DNA from: an uncultured Eubacteriales bacterium
GTDB lineage: Bacteria; Bacillota; Clostridia; Oscillospirales; Acutalibacteraceae
Length of the DNA: 64,000 nucleotides
Assembly: GCA_934695425.1 (NCBI GenBank)
Contig: CAKUVH010000005.1
Coordinates: 1-64,000, forward strand
Reading direction: 5' to 3'
Part shown: one piece after another, positions 1 to 7,290 of the stretch
Layout of the letters: each line of letters begins with the position of its first letter
Numbering within the stretch: position 1 is the stretch's first letter
Notes under the pieces: generated by a model
Seen by the model: only the letters and a program-made list of their open reading frames with translations
What the model was told of the DNA's origin: nothing
Database searches by the model: none
Made by a program: the position numbers and the translations under genes

Positions 1-258
1 ACAGAAAAGGAGCCATGGTACGGACGGACGCTAAAGCATGATGACGATAGCGAGGACGAAGATGAAGATATGGACGATGATGAATATGATAACGAACGTA
101 AATCAGTGGTTGAGCCAAAAGAAGATACAGAAAAGGAGTTATTATATAGATGGATGCTAAATCATGATGACGATAGCGAGGAAGAAGATAAGGAAGAAGA
201 TAAACCAAATGCCGCGCCAAAAGAAGATACAGAAGAAAGACCATCATGTGGATGGGCG
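1..258 (+). repeat. Acidic in-frame repeats at the visible N-terminus
   Basis: Units starting at 1, 127 and 229 each begin with Thr-Glu-(Lys/Glu). The first two continue with a Lys/Asn-His-Asp-Asp-Asp-Ser-Glu block and then a poly-Asp/Glu tract. Period is 42 then 34 codons. Sequence match at DNA level between the first two units suggests fairly recent duplication; the number of units upstream is unknown. Confidence 0.8.
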
Positions 259-2676
259 CCGCCAGGTTTTGATAAAGATAACACGGAAGACGAATCGGAT
301 ACCGAGCTCGAAGAAGGCATAGAAATAGCAGCGCCAAGCGAATTAGAATCAATGTCCTCCGGCGACTCAGACAAAGAAAAAGCCAAAGTAGATAGTAAGG
401 ACGATTATAATATTTTATATTTATTATTAGATGAAGTTTGTGAGAAGCCGGAAAAAGGTTTGAGTCTAAAAGAAAAAATAAAATGTGTTAAAGACACTAT
501 ATTGCACGCAGCGGCATGTTTTATCGGCGCCTGTAAGTATGCAAAATTAGAATGTGAACGATTATATGCCCCTTTTACAATTAAAATTTATAGAGACCAA
601 GACTGTCTACATCTGAGTAAAATTAATTGGGATAAAGACCTTATAAAATCTTTGAACAAAACCCAAAATTGGAAAAAATTAAAAGATGATATTGACCTTG
701 TGTATGGTCGCAAAATTTGTTCGGATATATCAGATGAGAAAAATTTGGAAAATTTAATACGTGTTCTTTCAGATTATTTTTATAACTACGATTTTGTGGT
801 AGCGCCGAACGACGGAACAGATGAAGTTACGCAAGAGATGAAACTTGAGTCGTACGATGATAAAATAGATGAAAGTTTAATAAAAAATATAAGGGCTGTC
901 GTAAATTTTGTTGGCTTTGAGTGGAGCACAGATGAGGAACGATATTTAAGGAAATTAATAACAATTAGGGACCGGGAGCAGACCGCTGAGGTTATAAAGG
1001 AAAACGAAAAAGTTAATGATAAGAAAAGAGATAAAGTAACAAAAGATGAAAGAGTGAATAGATCTGTAGATAAAGAATTGAAGAAACGATGGGATGAAAA
1101 TATAAAGAGTGCAGAAAAGCCCGGCAGAAAAACGCTAGCGGAAACAATCAAAGCAGCTAATGAAGCACATAAAAAATTAAAAGAAAGAGGAATTTTGTTT
1201 GAAACCGACAACAGTAGAGGTGAAAATGACCAAGCACAAGGATATTCACACAATTTTGCAAAATTATTTATAAGATATCTTGAAAGGTCTTTTCCGGAAC
1301 TTGACAAATATGTAAAAATTTACTTTTATGCAAACCCACCCGAAAATTCTAAAGGAATGGTCTCGGCAATCTCCGATAAATATTGGAAGCAAGTCGATTA
1401 CTATAAGTCAAAATCTAAGTTAGACGGAATAACATATTTTATAGTAAATGAAGTTGCAGGCCGATGGGGTAAAGACGTCGCAAGTAGCCAGCTAAGTGAA
1501 GACAAAAAACGCCTGGCAAAAGGGAGTAGATTAGGCCACGGGAATTTAACTGTTATTTGTAATGGAAAATATAAAGTATTTGAAACTGTTGAGGGCGTGG
1601 AATGTATAGCGGTAGGAAATAAAAATTTTGGTAAAGAAGCAAGAATGTCCGGAGTAACTATCCAAGCGGATACTCGCAACTGCTTAGCTATATCTTTGGG
1701 GTACCTTGAGTCTATTTTGAAGCAACTGTCTAAAGAAGTCAAAAGTAAGAACGAAGAACTAGAAAAGGAAAAAGTGAAATTAAAAAATAAAGAATCAGAA
1801 TTTGAAAAGAACAAAGAGGATCCAAAAAAGAACGAAGAGGAACTAAAAAAAGAAAGGGAAAAGTTTAAAAATAAAGAAAAGGAACTCGATAAAAAGAGTA
1901 GGCAAGGTATAATGGAAAACATGGATAAGCAGATAAATGGATTTTCAACTGTTGAACTTCCGGATGAGATTCTTAGCCTAAATAGAATGTATCCAGGACC
2001 GATGGGAATACTTTTGCCCACTAAGTACATTAAATACCTGCAAAGTCGCTCTACAATAGATCAGCTTCTGGAATATATACGTGGAATCAAGGAAGATAAT
2101 GAAGACTATGATATATTGCAAGAAGTTAAAAGCGAACTTGAACGGGTAACCGAAAGGTATACTCCTTTAAATGAACCGATAAAAAGTTTGTTAGGCGACA
2201 TGGAAGGTTCGAATGTATATACACGAGTCAATGACATTCTTTCTAGGAAACCTGCGCTGGAAAAGCTAGGGCTAGACGCTGACAAAGTTACAATATCTCA
2301 ATTAATACAAAAAATAGATGAAGCATGTGCGAAAATGGGAATAACAAGTGGAAAGAGTATGTATAGTGTTTATCAACGAAAAATTGTTGATCAGGGTGTC
2401 AAAGGGATGAGCCGTGAGGATATAGAAAAAGAACTAAGTAGTAACCCGGTATACGAACTCTGGGTTGACGAACCGCTTTATATTACGGTGGGAAAATTAC
2501 TTGATTTTAAAAGTTTTTCAGATGACTTAAAAAACTTTTCCCGAAAAAATCTCAGAGCTCAAATGAAGCGAAGAACTGAGACTTTAAAAATTGCCACACT
2601 CGTTGATACATTAGACAACAATGGAGTTGATATAGCCGACGAAATAGATGCGGTGAGGGACTTTACTAGTAACTAA
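1..2676 (+). CDS. 5'-truncated acidic protein with putative CE-clan (YopJ/Ulp1-like) core
   Basis: The frame is open from the first base, so the gene starts upstream of the window; the ATG at 70 lies inside a repeat and is unlikely to be the start. About 891 codons are visible. The first 110 are very acidic and repetitive. Counting from the ATG at 70, residues ~485-545 show His490 (GHGNL), Glu505 (FET), Gln532 and Cys538 (QADTRNC, then a LAISL helix). This His, Glu, Gln-x5-Cys order is the signature of clan CE enzymes: Ulp1/SENP proteases, ChlaDub/SseL deubiquitinases and YopJ acetyltransferases. The His-Glu and Glu-Cys spacings (15 and 33) are shorter than in YopJ. A charged coiled coil follows (~555-635), then a helical C-terminus of unknown role. 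A hairpin terminator follows the stop. The CE-clan call is inference from motif order; no other domain is recognised. Confidence 0.5.
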   Translation, partial: TEKEPWYGRTLKHDDDSEDEDEDMDDDEYDNERKSVVEPKEDTEKELLYRWMLNHDDDSEEEDKEEDKPNAAPKEDTEERPSCGWAPPGFDKDNTEDESDTELEEGIEIAAPSELESMSSGDSDKEKAKVDSKDDYNILYLLLDEVCEKPEKGLSLKEKIKCVKDTILHAAACFIGACKYAKLECERLYAPFTIKIYRDQDCLHLSKINWDKDLIKSLNKTQNWKKLKDDIDLVYGRKICSDISDEKNLENLIRVLSDYFYNYDFVVAPNDGTDEVTQEMKLESYDDKIDESLIKNIRAVVNFVGFEWSTDEERYLRKLITIRDREQTAEVIKENEKVNDKKRDKVTKDERVNRSVDKELKKRWDENIKSAEKPGRKTLAETIKAANEAHKKLKERGILFETDNSRGENDQAQGYSHNFAKLFIRYLERSFPELDKYVKIYFYANPPENSKGMVSAISDKYWKQVDYYKSKSKLDGITYFIVNEVAGRWGKDVASSQLSEDKKRLAKGSRLGHGNLTVICNGKYKVFETVEGVECIAVGNKNFGKEARMSGVTIQADTRNCLAISLGYLESILKQLSKEVKSKNEELEKEKVKLKNKESEFEKNKEDPKKNEEELKKEREKFKNKEKELDKKSRQGIMENMDKQINGFSTVELPDEILSLNRMYPGPMGILLPTKYIKYLQSRSTIDQLLEYIRGIKEDNEDYDILQEVKSELERVTERYTPLNEPIKSLLGDMEGSNVYTRVNDILSRKPALEKLGLDADKVTISQLIQKIDEACAKMGITSGKSMYSVYQRKIVDQGVKGMSREDIEKELSSNPVYELWVDEPLYITVGKLLDFKSFSDDLKNFSRKNLRAQMKRRTETLKIATLVDTLDNNGVDIADEIDAVRDFTSN

Positions 2677-2692
2677 TAAACTAGAACGCAAA

Positions 2693-2728
2693 AATACTCC
2701 GTAAAGATTATATACTTTACGGAGTATT
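2693..2728. terminator. Intrinsic terminator hairpin
   Basis: A stem of about 14 bp (ATACTCCGTAAAG paired with CTTTACGGAGTAT) lies just after the stop at 2676 and before the 3' end of the tRNA gene. A-rich and T-rich flanks allow it to end transcription from both sides. Confidence 0.8.
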
Positions 2729-2733
2729 ATTAT

Positions 2734-2810
2734 TGGTCCGAGTGACAGGAGTTGAACCTGCGGCCTCTTGAACCCCATTCAAGCGCGCTACCAAACTGCG
2801 CCACACCCGG
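2734..2810 (-). tRNA. tRNA-Pro (anticodon GGG)
   Basis: The reverse strand reads CCGGGTG at the 5' end and CACTCGG plus discriminator A at the 3' end, forming a 7-bp acceptor stem with one G-U pair. CCA is encoded at 2736-2734. The D-arm (GCGCAGTTTGGTAGCGC), anticodon stem CTTGA/TCAAG with loop ATGGGGT (anticodon GGG), and T-arm (GCAGGTTCAACTCCTGT) are all present. It sits between two effector-like genes, and tRNA genes are common insertion points for acquired DNA. Confidence 0.95.
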
Positions 2811-2853
2811 TTACCACATATATGGCATTATACAATATTTAAAAATAATTTTC

Positions 2854-2889
2854 AAGTAGCTATATTGTAGTAAATATAGCTACTTTTTG
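2854..2889 (-). terminator. Hairpin downstream of the SopB-like gene
   Basis: AAGTAGCTATAT pairs with ATATAGCTACTT across a short loop, 20 bases beyond the stop of the minus-strand phosphatase gene. The T-run is better on the plus strand than on the minus strand, so direction is uncertain. Confidence 0.5.
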
Positions 2890-2908
2890 TTTATTATTAC
2901 CATTTAAA

Positions 2909-5125
2909 TTAAGAATTTGCATGCTTAGACGCCCCGGTTGTATCTCCAATTCTGTTAACTTCTGAAGTTTTTGTTCCTCTAAATCCTGTACAGCTGGAGG
3001 TTATTTGGTCTATGCCTGATGCTTTATATAGTTCTCTTAGGAGCTTTTTGTCTTCGCCATCAAGTTCTTTTCCATAGTCAGGTACTTTTCCGGTAGAGTT
3101 TATTTTTTGAACAATGAAATTTGATTCCACGGCCATAATTCCGGTTCTGTCTTTTCCGCTTTTGCAGTTAAAAGATACTTGATATCCCAAATAATACAGT
3201 AACACCGATAATCTGGATTGTATTCCAAATCTGTCATCATTGTAGCCCATTCCTTTTGTCTCGTTCCACATATTTATAATTTGTTCTGAAAGCTTTTCTA
3301 CTACCGGTGCGTTTTCTGTTGCTTTTTTCGCTTTCTCTGCTTTTATTTCTGCTGCTTTTTTCTCTTCTTCGCTGGTTGCGTTTTTTATTTCTTCCATTGC
3401 TCCTGCCAGTACTACTTTTTCTCTGCTAGCTTTACGTAAGTACTTTCCAACTGTAGATTTTTTGGGGAACTTGTATTCTTCTTTAGATTTTTCAGATCCG
3501 TCGCTTTTTTCAAACTTAAGCTTTTCAAAGTCTTTTCCAAATAATGTTTTCATACTTTCTAAGTTTCTCTTATATATTTTTGATTTGTTGGTAAGCAAGC
3601 TTAGAAATTTTGAGTAATGAACATCGTTAGAACCAAAATTAAAAAGCACAGGATCTTTATCTGGCTTTAAATATATCGAGTGTTTTATCCCGTCGCTATC
3701 TTCTAGTTCAAGTTTTATTTGTTCGCCGTTGCATAGCTTTTTGATTCTGTCCATTTGCTTAAAAGGCATGTCTCCGTCAAATCCGAATTTTTTTAAAAAA
3801 TTACTTGTAGGACTCAGAAGTTGTATATTACTTACACTAAATTTATAAGGTTTACTTTGACTTGTGTTAAATAATGTTTGTGTATTGAAGTTACAACTCT
3901 GCAAAGCCATGGCCAACAATAATTCCTTGGTGGCAGTTTTTTTACCTCTAGTATTAGCGAATCTCACTGCCGAAAATAAAGGTTTTTTATTTTTGCCACC
4001 TTTACCAGCTTCTACCTTGTTTATCCAAACGTTTGCAGCGTGCTTTGAAGTATTAGCACTCCTTGATGATATACCACGTTTGCCATCTTCGTACTCAAAA
4101 TAATTACCGATAGGTGTAGCAGTTATTGTGGTTTTCTCGTTTTCTGAGCCTACTGTACCTTTGGTTTCTTTCCAAGTTATTTCGTTAGTTTCTAGTGCGT
4201 CTGTAGTTAAATATTGTAAATTTATTTTACTTAACGTTTCTTTATCAAATTTACATTCTTTGCATTTATTTTTAATACTCTTTATATCAGCGTTAAACGA
4301 TTTTTTAAAATTTTCTATAAGCGCACCTATTTCTTTAACGGAATCAGTTTTCATAACTTTATCTCCAAAGTCATTGAGAAAATCGGCCATTTTTTTAAGT
4401 TTACCATTAAATTCTTCCGCAAAGCTCTTCTTGTTGTTATCATCCATTTCAGATTCATTAATTGCTTTTTGAATAATGTCTTTGAGCTTGTACATTATAC
4501 CTTTGTAAGTTTGGAAAATAATTTTCTTTGCATTTTTGTCATAAGAAGATTTAAGAATTTCATCTTCCTCTTCATTTTCTTTTTTATTTTTTTCTGATGC
4601 ATTTTCTTTAGCTGCTTCCGGAGTGCTTTCCGCGGTGGCTGTTGGAACATCACTTTGCGAAGCAACCATGTCATAAATTTCCTTTATGGCCTCTTTTTTA
4701 TCTTTGAAGACAGAGGATTTATTTGCACAAGCATCAAAAAAAGCTTTTTCTTTTTTTGAATCAGCGCCACTTAAACCTAGAGTTCGTTTTATTTTACTAA
4801 TAATACTTCTCGATTGTTCTTCTATCTTTCCTTTGTAAATATTTATATACAGAAGAAAAATCATGCAAAGAGTGGGATCATTTTTGTTTATGTTTGAAAA
4901 GGGCTCTAATTTTTCGAATTGCTCCTTTTTGTAGTCAGATTCCATAATTTCATTAAATATATTTACTATCTTATTTTTGCTAGCGCTATCATTCGTGCCT
5001 TTGGTTTGAGACATATGTTTATTTGGTTTTTTCGTCTTTTTGTTGGTATTTTTCAGCTTCTTATCTGTAACTTTGGTTTTTAACTCTCTAATACATTGTT
5101 GTAGTTCATTACCTGAAAGACCCAT
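2909..5125 (-). CDS. SopB/IpgD-like phosphoinositide phosphatase
   Basis: 738 residues, start ATG at 5125 behind AGGAGGG. The C-terminal half carries the two hallmarks of the SopB/SigD/IpgD family: a FNFGSND stretch at residues ~495-501 (FNFGVNE in SopB) and the catalytic loop NCKSGKDRTG with Cys654 and Arg660, a CX5R dual-specificity-type active site that dephosphorylates phosphoinositides. The tail after it (acidic loop, LLRELYKASG, then a Thr-Gly-rich end) also follows the SopB layout. Family members in enteric bacteria are injected by type III secretion and reshape host membranes and survival signalling. Here the N-terminus is Lys/Asn-rich with no Sec signal, and residues ~160-190 form a low-complexity acidic linker. 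The delivery route is unknown. Family assignment is strong; substrate and role are inferred. Confidence 0.85.
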   Translation of the reverse strand: MGLSGNELQQCIRELKTKVTDKKLKNTNKKTKKPNKHMSQTKGTNDSASKNKIVNIFNEIMESDYKKEQFEKLEPFSNINKNDPTLCMIFLLYINIYKGKIEEQSRSIISKIKRTLGLSGADSKKEKAFFDACANKSSVFKDKKEAIKEIYDMVASQSDVPTATAESTPEAAKENASEKNKKENEEEDEILKSSYDKNAKKIIFQTYKGIMYKLKDIIQKAINESEMDDNNKKSFAEEFNGKLKKMADFLNDFGDKVMKTDSVKEIGALIENFKKSFNADIKSIKNKCKECKFDKETLSKINLQYLTTDALETNEITWKETKGTVGSENEKTTITATPIGNYFEYEDGKRGISSRSANTSKHAANVWINKVEAGKGGKNKKPLFSAVRFANTRGKKTATKELLLAMALQSCNFNTQTLFNTSQSKPYKFSVSNIQLLSPTSNFLKKFGFDGDMPFKQMDRIKKLCNGEQIKLELEDSDGIKHSIYLKPDKDPVLFNFGSNDVHYSKFLSLLTNKSKIYKRNLESMKTLFGKDFEKLKFEKSDGSEKSKEEYKFPKKSTVGKYLRKASREKVVLAGAMEEIKNATSEEEKKAAEIKAEKAKKATENAPVVEKLSEQIINMWNETKGMGYNDDRFGIQSRLSVLLYYLGYQVSFNCKSGKDRTGIMAVESNFIVQKINSTGKVPDYGKELDGEDKKLLRELYKASGIDQITSSCTGFRGTKTSEVNRIGDTTGASKHANS

Positions 5126-5252
5126 AAAATCCCTCCTGAGTATATTTGTTACCAGAAATAAAAATGATGCAAATTTTATTAATATTTTGTATTCAATTTA
5201 TCCTAAGTCAAATATTCACACGGCTGAATGTGGCCATAATATTCTATTGATG

Positions 5253-5711
5253 TTATTTTTCTGCACAACTGTTTTTCAAAGCTTGATGAGCTTTTTTTAT
5301 TTCAGAAAGATTCATTGACATTGTGTCTTCTAAATTTTTCATGATATTTTCAGTATATTTATTAGCTGAATTTTTAATTTCTTTTGCTTGAGCTTGTGCC
5401 TCTGAGATTATGTTTTGTGCAGAAATTTGGGCCGCCTTAACAATTTCATTTTTGTTTATCAAAGCCTTTATTTTTTCTTCAGAAGCTTTCATAATGTTTG
5501 CTGCTTCTATGTGAGTGTCTTCTATTATTTTTGCACGAGTATCTACTATTTTTTTCGCCTGAGCCATATCCGAAGGCAAATTCAAGCGAATATCTTCCAA
5601 AATTCTTTTTATTTCATTTGTATTTATTAATGCTTTTCCACCGGTCATAGGCAAGTGCCAAGATACTTCTAAAATGTCTTCCAATTCATCTATTAAGCGT
5701 TCGATTTCCAT
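5253..5711 (-). CDS. Conserved clostridial coiled-coil protein (ATPase subunit-like)
   Basis: 152 residues from the ATG at 5711; the open frame extends to a GTG at 5723, but that codon overlaps the ribosome binding site AAAAGGTGA. It opens with a MEIERLIDELEDIL helix and a WHLPMTGGKALI segment, followed by a long Ala/Lys/Glu coiled coil (residues ~35-150) resembling F-ATPase b subunits or DivIVA-type proteins. A protein of this kind commonly neighbours rsmD (and coaD) in Clostridia, as it does here, though coaD is absent. Function is not established; a cytoplasmic or membrane-adjacent scaffold is plausible. Confidence 0.7.
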   Translation of the reverse strand: MEIERLIDELEDILEVSWHLPMTGGKALINTNEIKRILEDIRLNLPSDMAQAKKIVDTRAKIIEDTHIEAANIMKASEEKIKALINKNEIVKAAQISAQNIISEAQAQAKEIKNSANKYTENIMKNLEDTMSMNLSEIKKAHQALKNSCAEK

Positions 5712-5735
5712 ATTATTTATCACCTTTTAAAATTT

Positions 5736-6284
5736 TTATTGTTTTTTGTATAAATTCAAAGATATGTTACCATATTTGTATTTTTTTTGTAAGTAAAAAT
5801 TCTCAACATTATTTTGTGCAGTATGAGCAGACAATGTTTCAGTAATAATTATTGCATCAGAATTTGTTTTTGGGATTACGAGTTTGAAAGTTTCATATAA
5901 GAGTTTTTCCTCGTGATACGGAGGATCCAAAAATGCTATATCTATTGAAATATTACTGTTTTTCAAAAATTCAATTGTATCGGCTTTTACAAAATTTAAA
6001 TTTTGGCGGGCTTTAATTTTAGATATATTTTTTTTAATTAAGTTAGCGGCCTCTTTGTCGCGTTCCACGATGGTAACTTCTTTGGCTCCTCTGCTTAATG
6101 CCTCGATTCCCATTTGCCCGGTTCCGCCGAAAGCATCAAAAAAATTTTTGCCTACTATTTCAAATTGCAATATATCAAAAACAGATTCTTTCACACGATC
6201 TTTTGTAGGGCGCAATCCTTCGTTTTTACTTGAATCCAGTTTTAAACCTCTGAATTGTCCTGATATTACTTGTATTTTACTCAC
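5736..6284 (-). CDS. rsmD: 16S rRNA (guanine966-N2)-methyltransferase
   Basis: About 182 residues. It contains the N-terminal VISGQFRGLKL and RPTKDRVKES motifs, the SAM-binding DAFGGTGQMGIEAL loop and the catalytic DPPY motif, all typical of RsmD, which methylates G966 of 16S rRNA during small-subunit assembly. Length is usual for the family. The start is unclear: the GTG at 6284 directly abuts its GGAG, leaving no normal spacing, so initiation may use a rare codon (ATA) a few codons downstream. It lies 9 bases after the stop of the upstream cyclophilin gene, so the two are probably co-transcribed. Confidence 0.9.
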   Translation of the reverse strand: MSKIQVISGQFRGLKLDSSKNEGLRPTKDRVKESVFDILQFEIVGKNFFDAFGGTGQMGIEALSRGAKEVTIVERDKEAANLIKKNISKIKARQNLNFVKADTIEFLKNSNISIDIAFLDPPYHEEKLLYETFKLVIPKTNSDAIIITETLSAHTAQNNVENFYLQKKYKYGNISLNLYKKQ

Positions 6285-6293
6285 TCCGATTTT

Positions 6294-7097
6294 TTATTTT
6301 TCAGAATATTTTTCTAAAGAAATTTTCTTAATTACAACGTCTTCGGTTGGCTTGTCGTCCTCGTCCACTTCTGAATTTGAAATTTCATTTACGGTGTCCA
6401 GTCCTTCGAATACTTGTCCAAAAACAGTATGACCCCTATTTGCGGTATTATAATATCCATCGAGCATCGGTGAACCGCCTTTTTCTTCGTATAAATTCTT
6501 TATGTCATCTGTTATCTTCGACATATCCACAGTTCCGCCGTATCTTTGTTCAAAAGCAGAAGGATTTCTCTTATACATTTTATAGTATTCTTCGAAGTTT
6601 TCCCATCCCATAAAACTGCTCGGATCTTGATTGTTTATAAAAAATTGGCTTCCGTTGGTGTTAGGACCTCTGTTTGCCATTGCAACAGCTCCTGTTATGT
6701 TGAATAAATCTTCACTAAATTCATCTTCAAAATCTTCTCCCCAAAGGCTTTCTCCGCCTGTTCCTGTACCTTTAGGGTCGCCGCCTTGAATCATAAAATC
6801 TTTTATTACTCTGTGAAAAATTAAGTTATTATAATAACCTTTTTCTGCGAGCCCTTTAAAGTTTTCAACAGTTTTTGGTGCTTTTTCCGGAAAAAATCTA
6901 ATTTTAAAATCTCCGTGATTTGTGCTCACAACAGCTATCTCTTCGCCGTTGGTTGGCTTTTCGAGTTGATATCCTACATTTATGGATTTATTAGAATTAT
7001 CACTGTTGCTTTGTGTTTCGGAATTGTTCGCACATCCTGCAGAAAAAGATAAAATACCGCTCATTAAAATTGCTCCTAATATTTTTTTATTTTTCAT
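6294..7097 (-). CDS. Cyclophilin-type peptidyl-prolyl isomerase lipoprotein
   Basis: 267 residues. The N-terminus is a lipoprotein signal ending in the lipobox FSAGC at about residue 22, followed by a Ser/Asn-rich linker. The cyclophilin fold begins near residue 55 with motifs FHRVIKDFMIQGGDP, MANRGPNTNGSQFFI and HTVFGQVFEGLD. A ~45-residue insertion sits between SQFFINNQ and the final strands, as in other surface cyclophilins of Gram-positive bacteria. It should be anchored to the outer face of the membrane and speed proline isomerisation in exported proteins. Ribosome binding site AAAGGA precedes the ATG at 7097. Confidence 0.9.
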   Translation of the reverse strand: MKNKKILGAILMSGILSFSAGCANNSETQSNSDNSNKSINVGYQLEKPTNGEEIAVVSTNHGDFKIRFFPEKAPKTVENFKGLAEKGYYNNLIFHRVIKDFMIQGGDPKGTGTGGESLWGEDFEDEFSEDLFNITGAVAMANRGPNTNGSQFFINNQDPSSFMGWENFEEYYKMYKRNPSAFEQRYGGTVDMSKITDDIKNLYEEKGGSPMLDGYYNTANRGHTVFGQVFEGLDTVNEISNSEVDEDDKPTEDVVIKKISLEKYSEK

Positions 7098-7238
7098 TTT
7101 AGAAAATCCTTTCTTATTAACTTAAAAAAGTCATTGCCAATACATTATATCCGTATTTTAAGTGTCAATCAATACAATTTTCAATTTACTATTAAAAAAT
7201 TTTTTATTTATTCTTGCTTTCTCATATTTTTAAATATA

Positions 7239-7267
7239 TTGACTATTTTGTATAAAAATGATATAAT
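7239..7267 (+). promoter_or_regulatory. SigA-type promoter of the Nif11-leader gene
   Basis: TTGACT and TATAAT separated by 17 bases, 24 bases before the start codon at 7291. This is a near-consensus housekeeping promoter and fixes the transcript start very close to the AGGAGG ribosome binding site. Confidence 0.85.
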
Positions 7268-7290
7268 ATTACAATCAGGAGGTAGATGTT

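Noticed and set aside
786..2030. Long Ser/Phe/Leu-rich minus-strand frames at 786-1307 and 1401-2030.
   Set aside because: They are antisense shadows of an AT-rich, Lys/Glu-rich gene, without a binding site or family features.
5114..5125. N-myristoylation signal at MGLSGN of the SopB-like protein.
   Set aside because: Residue 6 is Asn where Ser or Thr is favoured, so the fit is weak, and the short pattern is common by chance.
6294..7097. Extra ~45 residues inside the cyclophilin fold as a novelty.
   Set aside because: Comparable insertions occur in other Gram-positive surface cyclophilins, so it is not remarkable.
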